Source: Bordetella parapertussis (GTDB lineage: Bacteria > Pseudomonadota > Gammaproteobacteria > Burkholderiales > Burkholderiaceae_A). Taken from it: a stretch of 64,000 nt of DNA. The notes beneath the pieces were generated by a model. That model was not told where the DNA came from. It ran no database searches and saw only the letters and a program-made list of their open reading frames with translations. Location: assembly GCA_945862985.1 (NCBI GenBank), contig CAMAZF010000007.1, forward strand, positions 1-64,000, in the 5' to 3' direction. This document shows positions 16,523-27,825 of the stretch, one piece after another (the stretch's first letter is position 1; the number at the start of each line of letters is the position of its first letter). Position numbers and translations under genes: made by a program.

Positions 16523-18928
16523 GATGGTTCGGTCTGAGGAGAAGTGGCCCATGCCTGCCACGTTGAGGATGGTCTTCTCTGCCCAGAGCGTGGGGTTGCG
16601 ATAACAGGCGTCAACCTGCAGCTGCGTCTCCATGTAAGACGTGAAGTCCGCCAAGAGCAGGTAGTGGTCTCCCCAGTTCACCAGGATGTCGTAGAGCGAC
16701 TGATAGCGGCCTGGCTCCTCTGGGCTGAATCGCCCGTCTCGGATGGCTTCTAGCACCCTCTTGAGCTCGGGGTTGGCCTCAATATAGGTGCGAGGCTGGT
16801 AGCCCCGCTCGCGCAGGGTCTGCACCTCACGGGTGGTGTGGCCGAAGATGAAGATGTTGTCCGCCCCCACGTGGTCTCGCATTTCCACATTGGCACCGTC
16901 GAGCGTGCCGATGGTGAGCGCACCGTTCAAGGCAAACTTCATGTTGCCAGTACCGGAGGCCTCTGTGCCCGCTGTAGAAATCTGTTCGGACAGGTCTGCT
17001 CCAGGGATGAGGATTTCCGCGAGACTCACTCGATAGTTCGGCACAAAGTGGAGCTGGAGCCTTCCGGCCACGATCGGGTCTTGGTTGATGACTTTAGAGA
17101 CGTCATTGATGAGCCGAATGATGAGCTTGGCAACGTGGTAGGCCGATGCAGCCTTGCCGGCAATGAGCACCACTCGTGGCGTTTGAATGGAGTCTGGGTT
17201 CTCGAGAATGCGCAGGTAGCGAGCAATCACATGCAACACGTTGAGAAGCTGGCGCTTGTACTCGTGAATGCGCTTGATCTGAACGTCAAACAAAGCATCC
17301 GGATTCAGTGCGATGTCCAGATGGCTGCGAGCCCAATCGGTGAGTCGACGCTTATTTGCGTACTTGGCTGCCATGAAGGCATCTTGGAAGGCATGGTCCT
17401 TGGCCAATGGGCGAAGGGCCTCTAGTGCGCAAAGGTCTCTTCTCCAGGCGGTTCCGATGGTGTGGTCCAGCAGAGAAGATAGGCCCGGGTTGGCCTGTGA
17501 CAACCAACGCCTTGGCGTGATTCCATTGGTCTTGTTGTTGAATCGTTCAGGCCAAAGCGCTGCAAATGGAGAGAAGATGGACTGCTTCATGAGGTCGGTG
17601 TGCAGTGCCGACACACCATTGATGGAGTGGCTGGTCACCACGGCCAGGTAGGCCATTCGAACTCTGCGCTCCCCGCGCTCGTCAATGAGGGAGACGGCCT
17701 TGAGCTGCTCTCCATCTGCGCCGCGTTCTTCGGCGAGTGTCTTTAAAAAGTGAGCGTTGATGTCAAAAATGATTTGAAGGTGGCGCGGCAGGATACGTCC
17801 CATCATGTCAAGAGGCCAAGTCTCAAGTGCTTCATGCATGAGGGTGTGATTGGTGTACGAAAAGACGCCTTGGCAGAGGGCCCAGGCCCGTGACCACTCT
17901 ATGCCATGCTCGTCGAGGAGTAACCGCATCAACTCGGGGATAGCCAGCACTGGGTGGGTGTCATTGAGGTGGATGCTGACCTTGCTGGGCAGGGCATCAA
18001 AATTCTCGTGGGCCTTGAGGTATCGGCGCAGCAGATCCTGAACGCTGGCGCTCACAAAAAAGTACTCTTGGTGAAGTCGAAGTTCTCGACCGCTGGGAGT
18101 GGAGTCGTCCGGGTAGAGCACCCGCGAGACATTCTCTGAGTGGTTCTTACTCTCGACCGCTGCAAAGTAATGGCCACGATTGAACTCGCCCAAGTTGATC
18201 TCTTCCGTGGCTTTCGCCGACCAGAGTCTCAAGGTGTTGGTGGATTCGGTCCCGTAGCCAGGAACAATGGTGTCGTAGGCCATGGCGAGCACATCATGGG
18301 TGTCGACCCAATGCTGTCGGTTCTCTACCTGTTCAACATGCCCACCAAAGCGCACGCGATAGGTAACCTCCGGGCGTGGAAATTCCCAGGGGTTTCCGTG
18401 CGTCAGCCAGTAGTCTGGAACCTCAACCTGCTGTCCCTCCTGGATGGTCTGCCTGAACATGCCGTAGTCATATCGAATGCCATAGCCGTACCCTGCAATG
18501 CCGAGTGTCGCCATAGAGTCAAGGAAGCAGGCGGCTAGGCGCCCCAGCCCACCATTTCCCAACGCGGCGTCTGGCTCAAGGTCTGCGAGCACGTCATAGT
18601 CACAACCCAGCTCCGTGAGGGCTTGCTGGACGGTGGGCTTGAGGTCGAGCGCCAGGAGAGCATTGTCCATCGCCCTGCCCATGAGGAACTCCATGGAAAG
18701 GTAGTACACCCGCTTATCGTCCTTCGCGTAATGACCTTGCGTGCTTTTAACCCAGCGTTCCACCAGACGATCGCGCACGGCATAGGCTGTGGCGTGCAGC
18801 CAGTCTTCGGGTCGAGCAGCGGCAGGATTTTTGCCCACTGTGAACATGAGCTTGTTCGAGATGGACCGCTTGATGGAGGTCAGATCATTGGCGGGCGTGT
18901 CGTAGGGGAAGTCGAGCGGATGGTTCAT
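16490..18928 (-). CDS. glgP: glycogen phosphorylase
   Basis: An 812-residue PLP-dependent phosphorylase that releases glucose 1-phosphate from glycogen. The N-terminal domain has [20 protein letters not shown] and [20 protein letters not shown]; the PLP site near residue 655 is [16 protein letters not shown] with the Schiff-base lysine, followed by [13 protein letters not shown]. The length equals the family norm. I chose the ATG at 18928 ([10 protein letters not shown]), five bases after the glgA stop, over an upstream in-frame start. It is the last gene of a five-gene glg operon. Confidence 0.96.
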   Translation of the reverse strand: MNHPLDFPYDTPANDLTSIKRSISNKLMFTVGKNPAAARPEDWLHATAYAVRDRLVERWVKSTQGHYAKDDKRVYYLSMEFLMGRAMDNALLALDLKPTVQQALTELGCDYDVLADLEPDAALGNGGLGRLAACFLDSMATLGIAGYGYGIRYDYGMFRQTIQEGQQVEVPDYWLTHGNPWEFPRPEVTYRVRFGGHVEQVENRQHWVDTHDVLAMAYDTIVPGYGTESTNTLRLWSAKATEEINLGEFNRGHYFAAVESKNHSENVSRVLYPDDSTPSGRELRLHQEYFFVSASVQDLLRRYLKAHENFDALPSKVSIHLNDTHPVLAIPELMRLLLDEHGIEWSRAWALCQGVFSYTNHTLMHEALETWPLDMMGRILPRHLQIIFDINAHFLKTLAEERGADGEQLKAVSLIDERGERRVRMAYLAVVTSHSINGVSALHTDLMKQSIFSPFAALWPERFNNKTNGITPRRWLSQANPGLSSLLDHTIGTAWRRDLCALEALRPLAKDHAFQDAFMAAKYANKRRLTDWARSHLDIALNPDALFDVQIKRIHEYKRQLLNVLHVIARYLRILENPDSIQTPRVVLIAGKAASAYHVAKLIIRLINDVSKVINQDPIVAGRLQLHFVPNYRVSLAEILIPGADLSEQISTAGTEASGTGNMKFALNGALTIGTLDGANVEMRDHVGADNIFIFGHTTREVQTLRERGYQPRTYIEANPELKRVLEAIRDGRFSPEEPGRYQSLYDILVNWGDHYLLLADFTSYMETQLQVDACYRNPTLWAEKTILNVAGMGHFSSDRTISEYAREIWKV

Positions 18929-18933
18929 AAGCG

Positions 18934-20394
18934 TCAATGAGTAGAGGAACGGAGCAGAGTGGCGTAATGCTGGGCGTAGAGTCCAGCGGAGTGGTGCCAC
19001 GAAAATGCCTGTGACATGCCTGCCTGTTGAATGTCCGTCCAGTCTGGTCGGCCATAGGCATCGAGTGCTCTGTGAAGTGCATCGAGCAGGGCAGGGGTCT
19101 CAAAGGCGTCGAAGGTAAAACCAGTGGCCTGATGCGCTGCCAGGCTATTGGCGTTGGTGTCCACCACGGTGTCGGCTAAGCCGCCCACCCTTCGAACCAC
19201 CGGAACGCAACCGTAAGCCAAACCATAGAGCTGGGTAAGTCCACAGGGTTCGAATCGAGAGGGCACCACGATGAGATCACAGCCACTGAAAATCTGATGG
19301 GCGAGCGACTCGTCGTAACCGCGGTGGACATGTATGTGGTTGGCCTGCTTCTGTTGTTTGTCGAGAAAGGCCGACTCGAGCCAGGGATCTCCACTGCCCA
19401 GCACCACCCATTGCGCTCCGCGATGAATGAGTGGGTCAATCGCCTCCAAAACCAGGTTCATCCCCTTCTGCTCTGTGAGGCGGCTCACCACGCCGATGAG
19501 CGGGCGGTCGGTCTGCTGCTCAAGATGAAGGGTCTTCAGCAACGCCTGTTTGCAGCGGAGCTTTCCCTTCAAGTGGCGGGCGTCGTACTGGGCCGTGATC
19601 AGCGAATCGTGAGCGGGGTTCCAGACACGGTCATCGACACCATTGAGAATACCCACGAGATGGTTGCGACGTGCATGCAGGAGGCCCTCGAGTCCGCAGC
19701 CCTGTTCGGTGGTTTGGATCTCTTGTGCATACCGAGGGCTGACCGTGGTGATCAGGTCCGAGTAATAGATGCCTGCCTTGATGAAGGAGAGGCACCCGTG
19801 AAACTCCAGACCGTCCATGCCAAATGACTCTGGGCGAAGCCCAAGGGCGTCAAATTCTGCGCGACCATAGAGCCCCTGATACGCCAGGTTGTGAATGGTG
19901 AAAACGGTCTTGACCGGTGCCTGGCCCGGTGCGAGTGTCCACTGGTCTAGGCATGCTGCGACCAGTCCTGCATGCCAGTCATGGGCGTGCACGATGTTGG
20001 GCTGCCAGGCCTGATCAAGCCCACGCGCCAGATGGGCGCCCGCCCAGCTGAGCGCCGCAAACCTGAGGTGATTGTCGGAGTAAGGCTGCTTGAAAGCGTC
20101 TTCGTAAGGGTTACCCGAGCGGTTAAATCGCGAGGGAAGGTCGATCACATAGCCTGGGATTCGCTGGGCCAGCGTGCCATAGACGATGCGGGCGGTTTCA
20201 CCCCAGGGGAGCTGGAACTGCCCGACATCGCGCACAAAAGAAAACCCTCTCCAAACCTCCGGGTAGCCAGGAAGCAGCGCTCGGACGTCACAGCCATGGA
20301 CTTCTAGAGCGGCCGGAAGGGCTCCCGTGACATCCGCGAGCCCGCCAGTCTTGATTAAAGGAAACAGCTCGGCGCTGACCTGCAGGATATTCAT
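18934..20394 (-). CDS. glgA: glycogen synthase
   Basis: A 486-residue GT5 glycosyltransferase that extends glycogen from ADP-glucose. The ADP-glucose-binding KTGGLADV is at residues 16-23 and the C-terminal donor motif [17 protein letters not shown] lies near 375, with [17 protein letters not shown] in the linker to the second Rossmann domain. Length and start are normal for the family. It lies 11 bases after glgC. Confidence 0.96.
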   Translation of the reverse strand: MNILQVSAELFPLIKTGGLADVTGALPAALEVHGCDVRALLPGYPEVWRGFSFVRDVGQFQLPWGETARIVYGTLAQRIPGYVIDLPSRFNRSGNPYEDAFKQPYSDNHLRFAALSWAGAHLARGLDQAWQPNIVHAHDWHAGLVAACLDQWTLAPGQAPVKTVFTIHNLAYQGLYGRAEFDALGLRPESFGMDGLEFHGCLSFIKAGIYYSDLITTVSPRYAQEIQTTEQGCGLEGLLHARRNHLVGILNGVDDRVWNPAHDSLITAQYDARHLKGKLRCKQALLKTLHLEQQTDRPLIGVVSRLTEQKGMNLVLEAIDPLIHRGAQWVVLGSGDPWLESAFLDKQQKQANHIHVHRGYDESLAHQIFSGCDLIVVPSRFEPCGLTQLYGLAYGCVPVVRRVGGLADTVVDTNANSLAAHQATGFTFDAFETPALLDALHRALDAYGRPDWTDIQQAGMSQAFSWHHSAGLYAQHYATLLRSSTH

Positions 20395-20405
20395 ACTGCT
20401 TTGGA

Positions 20406-21674
20406 TTATCCCAGCTTGCGCAGCATTTCTTTCGTGATCAGTACGACCCCGTTACTCGTGCGTTCAAAGCGGGCGGCATCCTGCTCGGGATTCTCGCCCA
20501 CCACAAGTCCCTCAGGCAGTTGGCAGCCGCGATCCACCACCACCTTTTTGAGGAAGCAATTCCGATTGACAGTTACATCTGGAAGGAGCACCGCCTGGTC
20601 AACGGTGCAGAACGACCGAATGCGAACGCTCGAGAAGAGAACCGAGTTGCTCACAATGGAGCCAGAGACAATACAGCCTCCAGAGACCATGGTGTTGATG
20701 GTGAGGCCGTGCTTGCCATGCTGATCTTGCACAAATTTTGCCGGGGGAAGCTGGCGTTGAGTGGTCCAGATGGGCCAGTCTGTGTCGTAGATGTCGAGCT
20801 CAGGCGTCACTGAGGCGAGGTCTAGATTGGCCTCCCAGAATGCGTCGATGGTGCCCACATCCCTCCAATACTCTTGGGCATCAGGCGTGCTCTTGACACA
20901 AGAAAGACCGAAGGGGTGGGCAAATGCCTTGCCTTCACGGACTGCGCGCGGAATGACATCTTTGCCAAAATCATGGCTCGAGCTTGGGTCTGCGAGGTCC
21001 TCTTTCAGGCATTGGTAGAGGTAATCGGCGTTAAAAATATAGATCCCCATACTGGCCAGCGACTGGGTGGGATCATTGGGTAGGCAGGGCGGGTCCGCCG
21101 GCTTTTCGATGAACGCCGTGATTCGGCGTTGCTCATCAATGGCCATGACGCCAAAGGCCTTGGCCTCCTCTCGAGGGACCTGAATACAGCCCACGGTGCA
21201 GGGCAGTCCACTGTTGGCGTGGTCTTGAAGCATGATCGAATAGTCCATGCGATAGACATGATCGCCCGCGAGAATCACGATGTACTCGGGGTGACTGCTC
21301 TCAATGATGTCCAGGTTTTGGAATACGGCGTCAGCCGTTCCCCGGTACCAGTTCTCCTCGTCCACGCGTTGTTGTGCGGGCAGCAGGTCCACCATCTCGT
21401 TGAGTTCGGCCCGCAGAAAGCTCCAGCCTCGTTGCAGATGCCTGAGCAGGGAGTGAGACTTGTACTGGGTGATCACGCCAATTCGGCGAATCCCCGAGTT
21501 CACACAGTTGGACAGCGCGAAATCGATGATTCGAAACTTTCCCCCAAAGTAGACCGCGGGTTTGGCGCGTGAGTCCGTCAGCTGCTTGAGCCGCGATCCA
21601 CGGCCACCGGCGAGGACGAGGGCTAACGATCGCCGAACGAGCATGTGAGAGAGGTTACGTTCGGCATTCATCAT
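20406..21674 (-). CDS. glgC: glucose-1-phosphate adenylyltransferase
   Basis: A 422-residue ADP-glucose pyrophosphorylase, the committed step of glycogen synthesis. The pyrophosphorylase signature [16 protein letters not shown] begins near residue 19, [19 protein letters not shown] follows, and the C-terminal left-handed beta-helix carries the allosteric site. The ATG at 21674 is supported by an AGGGGG Shine-Dalgarno sequence eight bases upstream; an earlier in-frame start inside glgX lacks one. Regulation by glycolytic intermediates is known for the family. Confidence 0.96.
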   Translation of the reverse strand: MMNAERNLSHMLVRRSLALVLAGGRGSRLKQLTDSRAKPAVYFGGKFRIIDFALSNCVNSGIRRIGVITQYKSHSLLRHLQRGWSFLRAELNEMVDLLPAQQRVDEENWYRGTADAVFQNLDIIESSHPEYIVILAGDHVYRMDYSIMLQDHANSGLPCTVGCIQVPREEAKAFGVMAIDEQRRITAFIEKPADPPCLPNDPTQSLASMGIYIFNADYLYQCLKEDLADPSSSHDFGKDVIPRAVREGKAFAHPFGLSCVKSTPDAQEYWRDVGTIDAFWEANLDLASVTPELDIYDTDWPIWTTQRQLPPAKFVQDQHGKHGLTINTMVSGGCIVSGSIVSNSVLFSSVRIRSFCTVDQAVLLPDVTVNRNCFLKKVVVDRGCQLPEGLVVGENPEQDAARFERTSNGVVLITKEMLRKLG

Positions 21675-21693
21675 GTGGGGGCCCCCTGGCTTA

Positions 21694-23658
21694 TCAGTGT
21701 TTGTGTATACGTGTATACGCAATCATGATGCAGCCCGGAGCAATGGTCTCGCGGTGCTGCAGCAATTGAGGGTCTCGCTCCGGGTGAGCCGAGTCGGCGG
21801 CCAGCGTCCATTCGCCGGATGGAAGGGTGAAATTCAGACTATGCGGACTTGGATTGAAGCCCCACCAGATCCACTCTGGGTGCTCTGGAAACCGCAGTGT
21901 GAGGGCAAGGCCATTCAGGGCCTCTGAGTGCCACTGCTCCACATCCATGGGGCTTCCGTCGGGCTGGAGCCACTCAGCGGTCTGCTCGGTCCATGGCCGA
22001 TGAGCACGCACCGCAGGCAGGTCTACTCGCAGCTGAGCCAGCCTCTGAACCCAGGCAAGAAACCTCAGGTCCTCTCGGTCCTTGGGGGCCCAGTCCACCC
22101 AGGTGAGCGGGCTGTCTTGGCAGTAGGCATTATTGTTTCCCGCCTGACTCTGCCCAAGCTCATCACCGCCCCGCCACATGGGCGTTCCCAAACCCAGAAG
22201 GGCGATGGCAGCAAGGCTTCGACGCGCACGATTCCGATGATCTTGAATGTCTAGGTTGCCCGTGGGGCCCTCTACACCAAAGTTGTGCGAGTGGTTGTGG
22301 TTGTGCCCGTCTCGGTTCTCCTCCCCATTGGCCTCATTGTGTTTGGCGGTGTACTGGGTGAGGTCTTTGAGCGTGAATCCATCATGGGCGCTCACGAAGT
22401 TCACGCTGGTGTGGGCTGGCTTAGACCCAAAATAGCCGCGCGATCCAGCAAGGGTTTCGGCGAGGCGAGCCAGGCTTCCGGTTCGTTGGAGCCAGATCGA
22501 TCGCTGGGCATCTCTGAACTGATCGTTCCACTCCAGCCAATTCGGTGGAAAGCCACCCAGGTGATAGCCGTTGGGGCCCAGGTCCCATGGCTCAGCAATC
22601 AGAACACAGTCGCGCAGAATGGGGTCTTGCGCCAAGGCAGCGAAGAATCCACTTCGAAAATGGGGGTGATGGTCGTAGGCGTTGGTCCGGCCCAGGATAG
22701 GAGCCAGGTCAAATCGGAATCCATCGACTCCGTAGGTGGTGACCCAGTGCCTCAGGCTATCGAGAATCAGTCGGAGCACGAGCGGCTCGTCCATGTTGAG
22801 GACATTTCCGCAGCCCGCCCAGTTGATGTATCGACTCAAGTCCTGAGGTTCGAGGCGGTAGTAGGTGCGATTTCCCAGCCCTTTGAGTGAGAGTGTGGGG
22901 CCAGTCTCATCTGACTCGGCAGAGTGATTGAAGACCACGTCAACGATGACCTCAAGCCCAGCCTCGTGCAGCGCATGAACCATCTGCAAGCACTCCCTGG
23001 GCGCAAGGTCCGGTGAAGACGCATAGCGGGGCTCGGGGGCCATCCAGCCAATGGGGTTGTACCCCCAATAGTTGCTCAGTCCCATGGCTTGCAGGCGCAG
23101 CTCATCCACGCGAGCAGCCAAGGGCATGAGACTGACCGACGTGATGCCCAGCGACTTCAGGTGACTGAGGACGCTGGGGTGGGTGAGACCGAGGTATCGG
23201 CCCCGATGTTCTGCGGGCACCTCAGGGTGCTGCTGGGTGTAACCCTTGACATGCACCTCACAGAGCACTCGGTCATGAGGTGAGACGCGAACCGGGTGGC
23301 ACACAGGAGCGGGCAGGGGCTCGATCAGGAGCGCACGGGGCGCTTGTGTTGGGTCGCTGCTGGGGAGCACGCAAGCGGCGTAAGGGTCGAGCAGCCATCG
23401 CTGTGGATCGAATCGATGGCCCGCGACGGGGTCGTGTGGTCCGTCTAGGCGCCAGGCATATTGAAGACCTGCCCTTGCTCTGGGCAGCCATGCCTGCCAG
23501 ATGCCGTTGTCCTTCCATTCGGCCGACACCTCTCCCATGTGGGAGGTGTGGCTGGGTTCCCAATAGCAGAGCGTGGCAGCACGGGCCTCTGGCGCAGCCA
23601 CTCCGAATAAGGCCCCGTCCTCGTAAAGCCTGGCACCGAGCTGAGTGGGCGAACGCAT
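21694..23658 (-). CDS. glgX: glycogen debranching enzyme
   Basis: A 654-residue GH13 isoamylase-type enzyme that removes alpha-1,6 branches left after phosphorylase action. An N-terminal CBM48 domain is followed by the GH13 barrel with [12 protein letters not shown] near residue 240, [11 protein letters not shown] with the nucleophile Asp near 316, IAEPWD with the acid/base Glu near 352, and [10 protein letters not shown] near 425. It starts six bases after glgB stops. Confidence 0.95.
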   Translation of the reverse strand: MRSPTQLGARLYEDGALFGVAAPEARAATLCYWEPSHTSHMGEVSAEWKDNGIWQAWLPRARAGLQYAWRLDGPHDPVAGHRFDPQRWLLDPYAACVLPSSDPTQAPRALLIEPLPAPVCHPVRVSPHDRVLCEVHVKGYTQQHPEVPAEHRGRYLGLTHPSVLSHLKSLGITSVSLMPLAARVDELRLQAMGLSNYWGYNPIGWMAPEPRYASSPDLAPRECLQMVHALHEAGLEVIVDVVFNHSAESDETGPTLSLKGLGNRTYYRLEPQDLSRYINWAGCGNVLNMDEPLVLRLILDSLRHWVTTYGVDGFRFDLAPILGRTNAYDHHPHFRSGFFAALAQDPILRDCVLIAEPWDLGPNGYHLGGFPPNWLEWNDQFRDAQRSIWLQRTGSLARLAETLAGSRGYFGSKPAHTSVNFVSAHDGFTLKDLTQYTAKHNEANGEENRDGHNHNHSHNFGVEGPTGNLDIQDHRNRARRSLAAIALLGLGTPMWRGGDELGQSQAGNNNAYCQDSPLTWVDWAPKDREDLRFLAWVQRLAQLRVDLPAVRAHRPWTEQTAEWLQPDGSPMDVEQWHSEALNGLALTLRFPEHPEWIWWGFNPSPHSLNFTLPSGEWTLAADSAHPERDPQLLQHRETIAPGCIMIAYTRIHKH

Positions 23659-23664
23659 GCAGAC

Positions 23665-25866
23665 TTAAAACCCGACGGGTTTGGGGGTGAGCAGAACGCA
23701 GCTCAAGGGGGGTAGGTTCAGGCTGATGGAGTGGGGCTGGCTGTGACGCCCGTGGGGCTGCGCCGGGGAGAGGCTCAGTGCTGACCCACTGCCGCCGAAG
23801 GTGGGCTCGTCTGTGTTGAGCAGAACCTCCCAGGCACCGCCTTGAGGCACACCCACCTCATAACCAGCGCGAGGCTGAGAAGTGAAGTTACAGAGGACCA
23901 GAACCACTGAACCCGTGTGCGACCATCGCAGCCAGGCCAAGACGCTCTGGTCGTGATTCTCGTGAGAGACCCATTGGAATCCCTTGGGGCTATGGTCTTG
24001 GTCATGCAGGGCAGGCTGCCCTCGATAGGCCTGATTGAGGGCGCGAACCAGGGACTGTAGCCCCGCATGCAAGGGCTTCTGGAGCTCTTCCCAGGCGAGT
24101 TGTCCGTCTGCGTTCCACTCCGCACGCTGACCCCACTCGCACCCCATGAAGAGGAGCTTTTTACCAGGGTAGGCCCACATGCTCCCGAGCAGGGCCCGCA
24201 GGCCTGCAAACCGCTGCCATTCATCGCCCGGCATACGCTGCAGCAGTGAGCCTTTGCCGTGCACCACCTCGTCGTGGGAGAGCGGCAGCACGAATTGTTC
24301 GCTCCAGGCATACATCAGCCCAAAGGTGAGGTCATTCTGATGATGCTTGCGGTAGATGCCATCACGTCCGTGATAGCGAAGGGTGTCGTGCATCCAGCCC
24401 ATATTCCATTTGAGGTGAAAGCCCAGTCCGCCGCTTTGAAAGTGAGGCTCTGGCGGCAGCGTGACCCCTGGAAATGCTGTTGATTCCTCCGCGATCATGA
24501 GGGTGCCTGGACGCTCCACGCCCACGGCATGATTGAGTCGACGGATGAATTCGATCGCCTCGAGGTTCTCGCGCCCTCCAAATCGATTGGGAATCCATTG
24601 GTCTTGGGCACGGCTGTAGTCTCGATAAAGCATGGAGGCCACCGCATCGACCCGCAGACCATCGAGCCCAAAACGTTCGAGCCAATAAAGCGCATTGCCG
24701 ATGAGATAGTTTCTGACCTCTAAACGGCCGTAGTTATAGATGAGGGTATTCCAGTCTTGGTGGAAGCCTTCCTTGGGATCGGCGTGTTCGTATAGGTGGG
24801 TGCCATCAAACCAGGCGAGCCCATGACTATCGGAGGGAAAGTGCGCCGGTACCCAGTCCAGGATGACCCCCAGTCCTGCTGCATGGGCGGCCTCCACGAA
24901 TGCGGCAAAGTCTTCAGGCCCCCCGAACCGAGCGGTGGGCGCATACAGCCCAGTGGGCTGATAGCCCCAGGATCCATCGAATGGAAACTCCGAGATGGGC
25001 AGGAGTTCAAGGTGGGTGAAGCCCAGAGAGGCTGCGTAGGGCACGAGGCTCTCTGCCAGTTCCCGATAGCTGAGCCAGCGCCAGCCGTCATGCTTTCTCC
25101 ATGAGCCCAAGTGCACCTCATAGATGGAGATGGGCTGATCCAGCCGATTCGCAGCGGCACGTGCTGGGCTGATGGGGGCTGCCGGTGGCGCCCCGTGAAT
25201 CACACTTGCGGTGTCTGGTCTGAGCTGAGCTTGAAACGCATAGGGATCGCTTTTGATGCGTCGTTGGCCTTGTGCAGTGATCAATTCGAACTGATAGAGG
25301 GTTCCCGTTGGGAGTTCAGGGAGGAACAACTCCCACATGCCAGACGGTGTGCGTGCACGCATGGGGTGTCGACGGCCATCCCAGTGGTTGAACGGTCCCA
25401 CCACTGACACGCGCTTGGCGTTCGGCGCCCAGACCGAGAAGCGCACGCCTGGGACGCCCTCATGCGCCATTGGATGTGCCCCGAGGCACTCAAACGGTCG
25501 GAGGTGTTGCCCTTCGGAGAGCAGCCAGAGGTCCAGATCTGAGAGCAGGGGGCCGAACCGATAGGGGTCTTCGAGAACCGTGGGTCCGTAGATTCCGCCG
25601 TCCTGGCCCCACCACCAGACCCTCAGTTGGTAATCGGGCGGGATGGCGTGAGGAAGCTCTGTTGCCTGGGTCTGCCAGAGGTCTGTGTAGGGGATGGCCT
25701 CAAGGGAGGCGAGGGTGTTGCCTTGGGTGCGCTCGATCACCTCCACTCGCTGCGCGCCAGGCAAGAGTGCGGTCAGGCGAAGGCTACCCTCCACGGAACG
25801 AAGCCCGAGCAGGCTGAAAGGGTCAGCATGTTGGCCGTTTTGGAGGGCGAGTAGGTCTGGGTTCAT
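23665..25866 (-). CDS. glgB: 1,4-alpha-glucan branching enzyme
   Basis: A 733-residue GH13 branching enzyme with two N-terminal beta domains (a GlgB N1 domain and CBM48, residues about 1-240), a catalytic barrel and a C-terminal all-beta domain. Catalytic motifs are VILDWVPAHFP near 335, GLRVDAVASMLYRDYS with the nucleophile near 405, IAEESTAFP near 457 and LPLSHDEVVHGKGSLL near 522. It is the first gene of the operon, and its promoter should lie in the short gap to the small membrane-protein gene or further upstream. Confidence 0.96.
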   Translation of the reverse strand: MNPDLLALQNGQHADPFSLLGLRSVEGSLRLTALLPGAQRVEVIERTQGNTLASLEAIPYTDLWQTQATELPHAIPPDYQLRVWWWGQDGGIYGPTVLEDPYRFGPLLSDLDLWLLSEGQHLRPFECLGAHPMAHEGVPGVRFSVWAPNAKRVSVVGPFNHWDGRRHPMRARTPSGMWELFLPELPTGTLYQFELITAQGQRRIKSDPYAFQAQLRPDTASVIHGAPPAAPISPARAAANRLDQPISIYEVHLGSWRKHDGWRWLSYRELAESLVPYAASLGFTHLELLPISEFPFDGSWGYQPTGLYAPTARFGGPEDFAAFVEAAHAAGLGVILDWVPAHFPSDSHGLAWFDGTHLYEHADPKEGFHQDWNTLIYNYGRLEVRNYLIGNALYWLERFGLDGLRVDAVASMLYRDYSRAQDQWIPNRFGGRENLEAIEFIRRLNHAVGVERPGTLMIAEESTAFPGVTLPPEPHFQSGGLGFHLKWNMGWMHDTLRYHGRDGIYRKHHQNDLTFGLMYAWSEQFVLPLSHDEVVHGKGSLLQRMPGDEWQRFAGLRALLGSMWAYPGKKLLFMGCEWGQRAEWNADGQLAWEELQKPLHAGLQSLVRALNQAYRGQPALHDQDHSPKGFQWVSHENHDQSVLAWLRWSHTGSVVLVLCNFTSQPRAGYEVGVPQGGAWEVLLNTDEPTFGGSGSALSLSPAQPHGRHSQPHSISLNLPPLSCVLLTPKPVGF

Positions 25867-25878
25867 GGCGATCGAGGC

Positions 25879-26094
25879 CTAGGCATGGGGCTCTTTTGAT
25901 TTTCGGTGCCTCATACGAATGAAATCAAATAGGGCGCCGATTGCAACGCCCAGGGCAATACCCATCGACACACTGAGTCCTATATCGTCAGACCAGGATC
26001 CATACGCTGCACCAAAGGCAACGCCCAGGGCAGCCCCAATCCCTATTCCATGTCCAGTTTGGCTCCTGACCGATGCATCGCTCGTCTCCTGCAT
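25879..26094 (-). CDS. small glycine-zipper membrane protein
   Basis: A 71-residue protein with two hydrophobic segments built of glycine/alanine repeats (GIGIGAALGVAFGAAYG and MGIALGVAIGALF), a glycine-zipper pattern, and a basic C-terminus RMRHRKSKE. The start is decided by an AGGAGG Shine-Dalgarno sequence five bases before ATG 26094. It precedes glgB by 12 bases and could be co-transcribed. Function unknown. Confidence 0.7.
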   Translation of the reverse strand: MQETSDASVRSQTGHGIGIGAALGVAFGAAYGSWSDDIGLSVSMGIALGVAIGALFDFIRMRHRKSKEPHA

Positions 26095-26213
26095 GAAGCC
26101 TCCTTTTCTGTCCACTGTCGGTTTTTACTCTAGCACCCCCCGCAGTCCAGCTGCACCCACCTCAGGAGGATGTTTACCGGAACCGAATACCGAACGAGCC
26201 TGGACTTGCGGAT

Positions 26214-26555
26214 TCAATTGCCAAGTAGGCGGCGAGCGAGCACGGCCTGCATGTCGCGCCGGCCGTCCACAATCAAATAAATAATGACCTTGTTGTCAGC
26301 AACACGGTAGATCACTCGGTAAGGCTTGAAGAGGGTCTGCCGGTATTCTTTGATACCCAAGCTGACTAGTTCCTTGGGGTAGCTGCCGTGCTCTGGGAGT
26401 CTCGACAGGCTCTCCACAACATCCATCAACGCATCGAGAACATGGTTGGCGCTGGCAGCGCCGTCGAACTCGCGGATGTAATCGTAGATGGCCTCTAGGT
26501 CTTGCTCGGCACCCTGGGTGAGTAGGACTTCAAACTTGGCCGACTTGCCTGCCAT
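26214..26555 (-). CDS. RelE/ParE family toxin
   Basis: A 113-residue toxin of the RelE/ParE superfamily. Landmarks are EQDLEAIYDYIREFDG near residue 17, PEHGSYPKELVSLGIKEYRQT in the middle and the family core KPYRVIYRVADNKVIIYLIVDGRRD. The conserved C-terminal Arg pair (GRRDMQ) is present. It lies five bases after the stop of the Phd/YefM-like antitoxin, forming a normal antitoxin-first module. Whether it poisons gyrase or cleaves mRNA cannot be inferred. Confidence 0.85.
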   Translation of the reverse strand: MAGKSAKFEVLLTQGAEQDLEAIYDYIREFDGAASANHVLDALMDVVESLSRLPEHGSYPKELVSLGIKEYRQTLFKPYRVIYRVADNKVIIYLIVDGRRDMQAVLARRLLGN

Positions 26556-26560
26556 CAGTC

Positions 26561-26830
26561 TCAGGCCCGCTTTGCGCGAAGACGTGCAACAACGTCAGCC
26601 GCGGGCTTAACCTTGCCAGCCGCCACATCCTGGTTTCCAAGCGCAAGAATTTTCAACATGGCCAGTGTTTCTTGTGTCTCTTCAAATGAGGCGACATCCT
26701 GCAGGACCGCTTTGGCCTCTCCGTTTTGGGTAATCACCAGCGGTTCGCGTTGCTCTGTGAGGTGCGTGAGAACCTCAGCGGCATTGGCTTTGAGGTAGCT
26801 GATGGGTTTGACTTGGGATGAGTAGCGCAT
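26561..26830 (-). CDS. Phd/YefM family antitoxin
   Basis: An 89-residue antitoxin whose N-terminal DNA-binding domain shows the Phd/YefM pattern VKPISYLKANAAEVLTHL, then EPLVITQNGEAKAVLQDVASFEE; the C-terminal helix should mask the toxin. I chose ATG 26830 because the conserved domain starts directly there; 70 upstream in-frame codons have no family character and run through a hairpin. A TATATT box lies about 45 bases upstream and may be the -10 element. Confidence 0.85.
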   Translation of the reverse strand: MRYSSQVKPISYLKANAAEVLTHLTEQREPLVITQNGEAKAVLQDVASFEETQETLAMLKILALGNQDVAAGKVKPAADVVARLRAKRA

Positions 26831-27167
26831 GACTGTGCTCCAGGCTTGGGTAGGACCTAATATAGTCTTTTTATGGCCTTTTCGCGCGATGTGGGCGAGG
26901 CGGGAGTGGCTCCGACATAACTTTGCTTCGCAAAGTGAAAACACAAAAAGCCCACGAGGGGCTTTTGTGTTTTTGGTGGTGCCTCGACACCACGGTTCAA
27001 ACAACACTCTCACGGGCCCTGATGGCTGCAAGGGGTTCATGGATATTCTGCCGTAAACCCCCGTGACTTTTCCCGATCAGCAGCCAAACCCTCAGCTGTA
27101 CTCAACGCTCCCATGCATCATTTCTAGGCACTCCGCGCAAAAAACTTCGGCATCACAGTCCGCGCCA
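26831..27167. other. 337-base gap between two toxin-antitoxin modules
   Basis: No gene is supported here. The stretch holds the putative promoter of the Phd/YefM-ParE module at its lower end, two adjacent hairpins in the middle (listed separately), and about 190 bases before the hicB stop in which I see no conserved reading frame. Confidence 0.6.
26921..26974. terminator. paired hairpins, likely bidirectional terminator
   Basis: The first hairpin is CTTTGC-TTC-GCAAAG (26921-26935). The second pairs AAAACACAAAAAGCCC (26938-26953) with GGGCTTTTGTGTTTTT (26959-26974) around a five-base loop with one bulged A. The second ends in T-runs on both strands, so it can terminate transcription from either side; on the minus strand it lies about 195 bases downstream of hicB. 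Confidence 0.65.
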
Positions 27168-27503
27168 TCAGCCAGGTTGAGCCGCATGCTGCAAGACCTC
27201 AGTCGCCCATTGGTTCAAGCTTTTGCCTGCGGCCTGTGCAGCAACAAGTGCACGGCCGTGGATCTCGGGCGTGACACGCAACAACAACTTGCCGGAAGCG
27301 GGCTTTTCAGGGGGTATGCCCTGCTCCTTGCAATCGGCAAGGTAGTCCTTGATCGCAAGCTCAAACTCAGCGCGCAACTCGGCCACCGTCTCGCCATGGA
27401 AGCTGATGATGTTGCGAATACCAAGAATGCGCCCGGCAAAAATGTTGTCGCGCTCGTCGTACTCGACCCGCGCGGTGTAACCCTTGTAAGTCATGGTGTT
27501 CAT
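27168..27503 (-). CDS. hicB: HicB family antitoxin
   Basis: A 111-residue antitoxin. The N-terminal half is the degenerate RNase-H-like HicB fold (YKGYTARVEYDERDNIFAGRI, quoted to 20 residues in part; FHGETVAELRAEFELAIKDYL), and the C-terminal half is a ribbon-helix-helix DNA-binding domain (KLLLRVTPEIHGRALVAAQA then GKSLNQWATEVL). The ATG overlaps the hicA stop as ATGA. The order toxin then antitoxin is usual for hicAB. Confidence 0.92.
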   Translation of the reverse strand: MNTMTYKGYTARVEYDERDNIFAGRILGIRNIISFHGETVAELRAEFELAIKDYLADCKEQGIPPEKPASGKLLLRVTPEIHGRALVAAQAAGKSLNQWATEVLQHAAQPG

Positions 27504-27754
27504 TGCTGTACTCCTGCACGTTCCAAAAATTCTCGAGCTTCCTCCACCTGATACCGCTTGGCTTCCTTGCCAGGATGTGGCCGATGACAGCGCCACTGCT
27601 CTCCATTGAGTTCGATCCTGACACGAGATCCTTCGCGCTCTACAACCGAGCCGCCGAGTGCCTTGATCAGCGCCTCGATGTCGGCGAACACAATTGACGC
27701 CGACGTCGGGCGAGTGAAGATCGCAGCAAGCGTCTTGCGGTGTTTGGTGTTCAT
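27500..27754 (-). CDS. hicA: HicA family mRNA interferase toxin
   Basis: An 84-residue toxin with the double-stranded-RNA-binding-like fold. The family features are IEALIKALGGSVVEREGSRV and the histidine-containing HRPHPGKEAKRYQVEEAREFL. HicA family proteins usually are about 60 residues; this one has some 25 extra at the N-terminus. ATG 27754 is preferred to a TTG two codons upstream. Confidence 0.88.
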   Translation of the reverse strand: MNTKHRKTLAAIFTRPTSASIVFADIEALIKALGGSVVEREGSRVRIELNGEQWRCHRPHPGKEAKRYQVEEAREFLERAGVQQ

Positions 27755-27762
27755 CGACAAAT

Positions 27763-27781
27763 GCTATCATAAAACGATAGC
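27763..27781. promoter_or_regulatory. hicAB operator-like palindrome
   Basis: GCTATC and GATAGC form a perfect six-base inverted repeat around an AT-rich seven-base centre, nine bases upstream of the hicA start. The position fits autoregulation by the ribbon-helix-helix domain of HicB. Confidence 0.6.
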
Positions 27782-27825
27782 AGATCAAGCTCTGCGAGGA
27801 GAAGTAACCCTGATCCGGGCTCGTA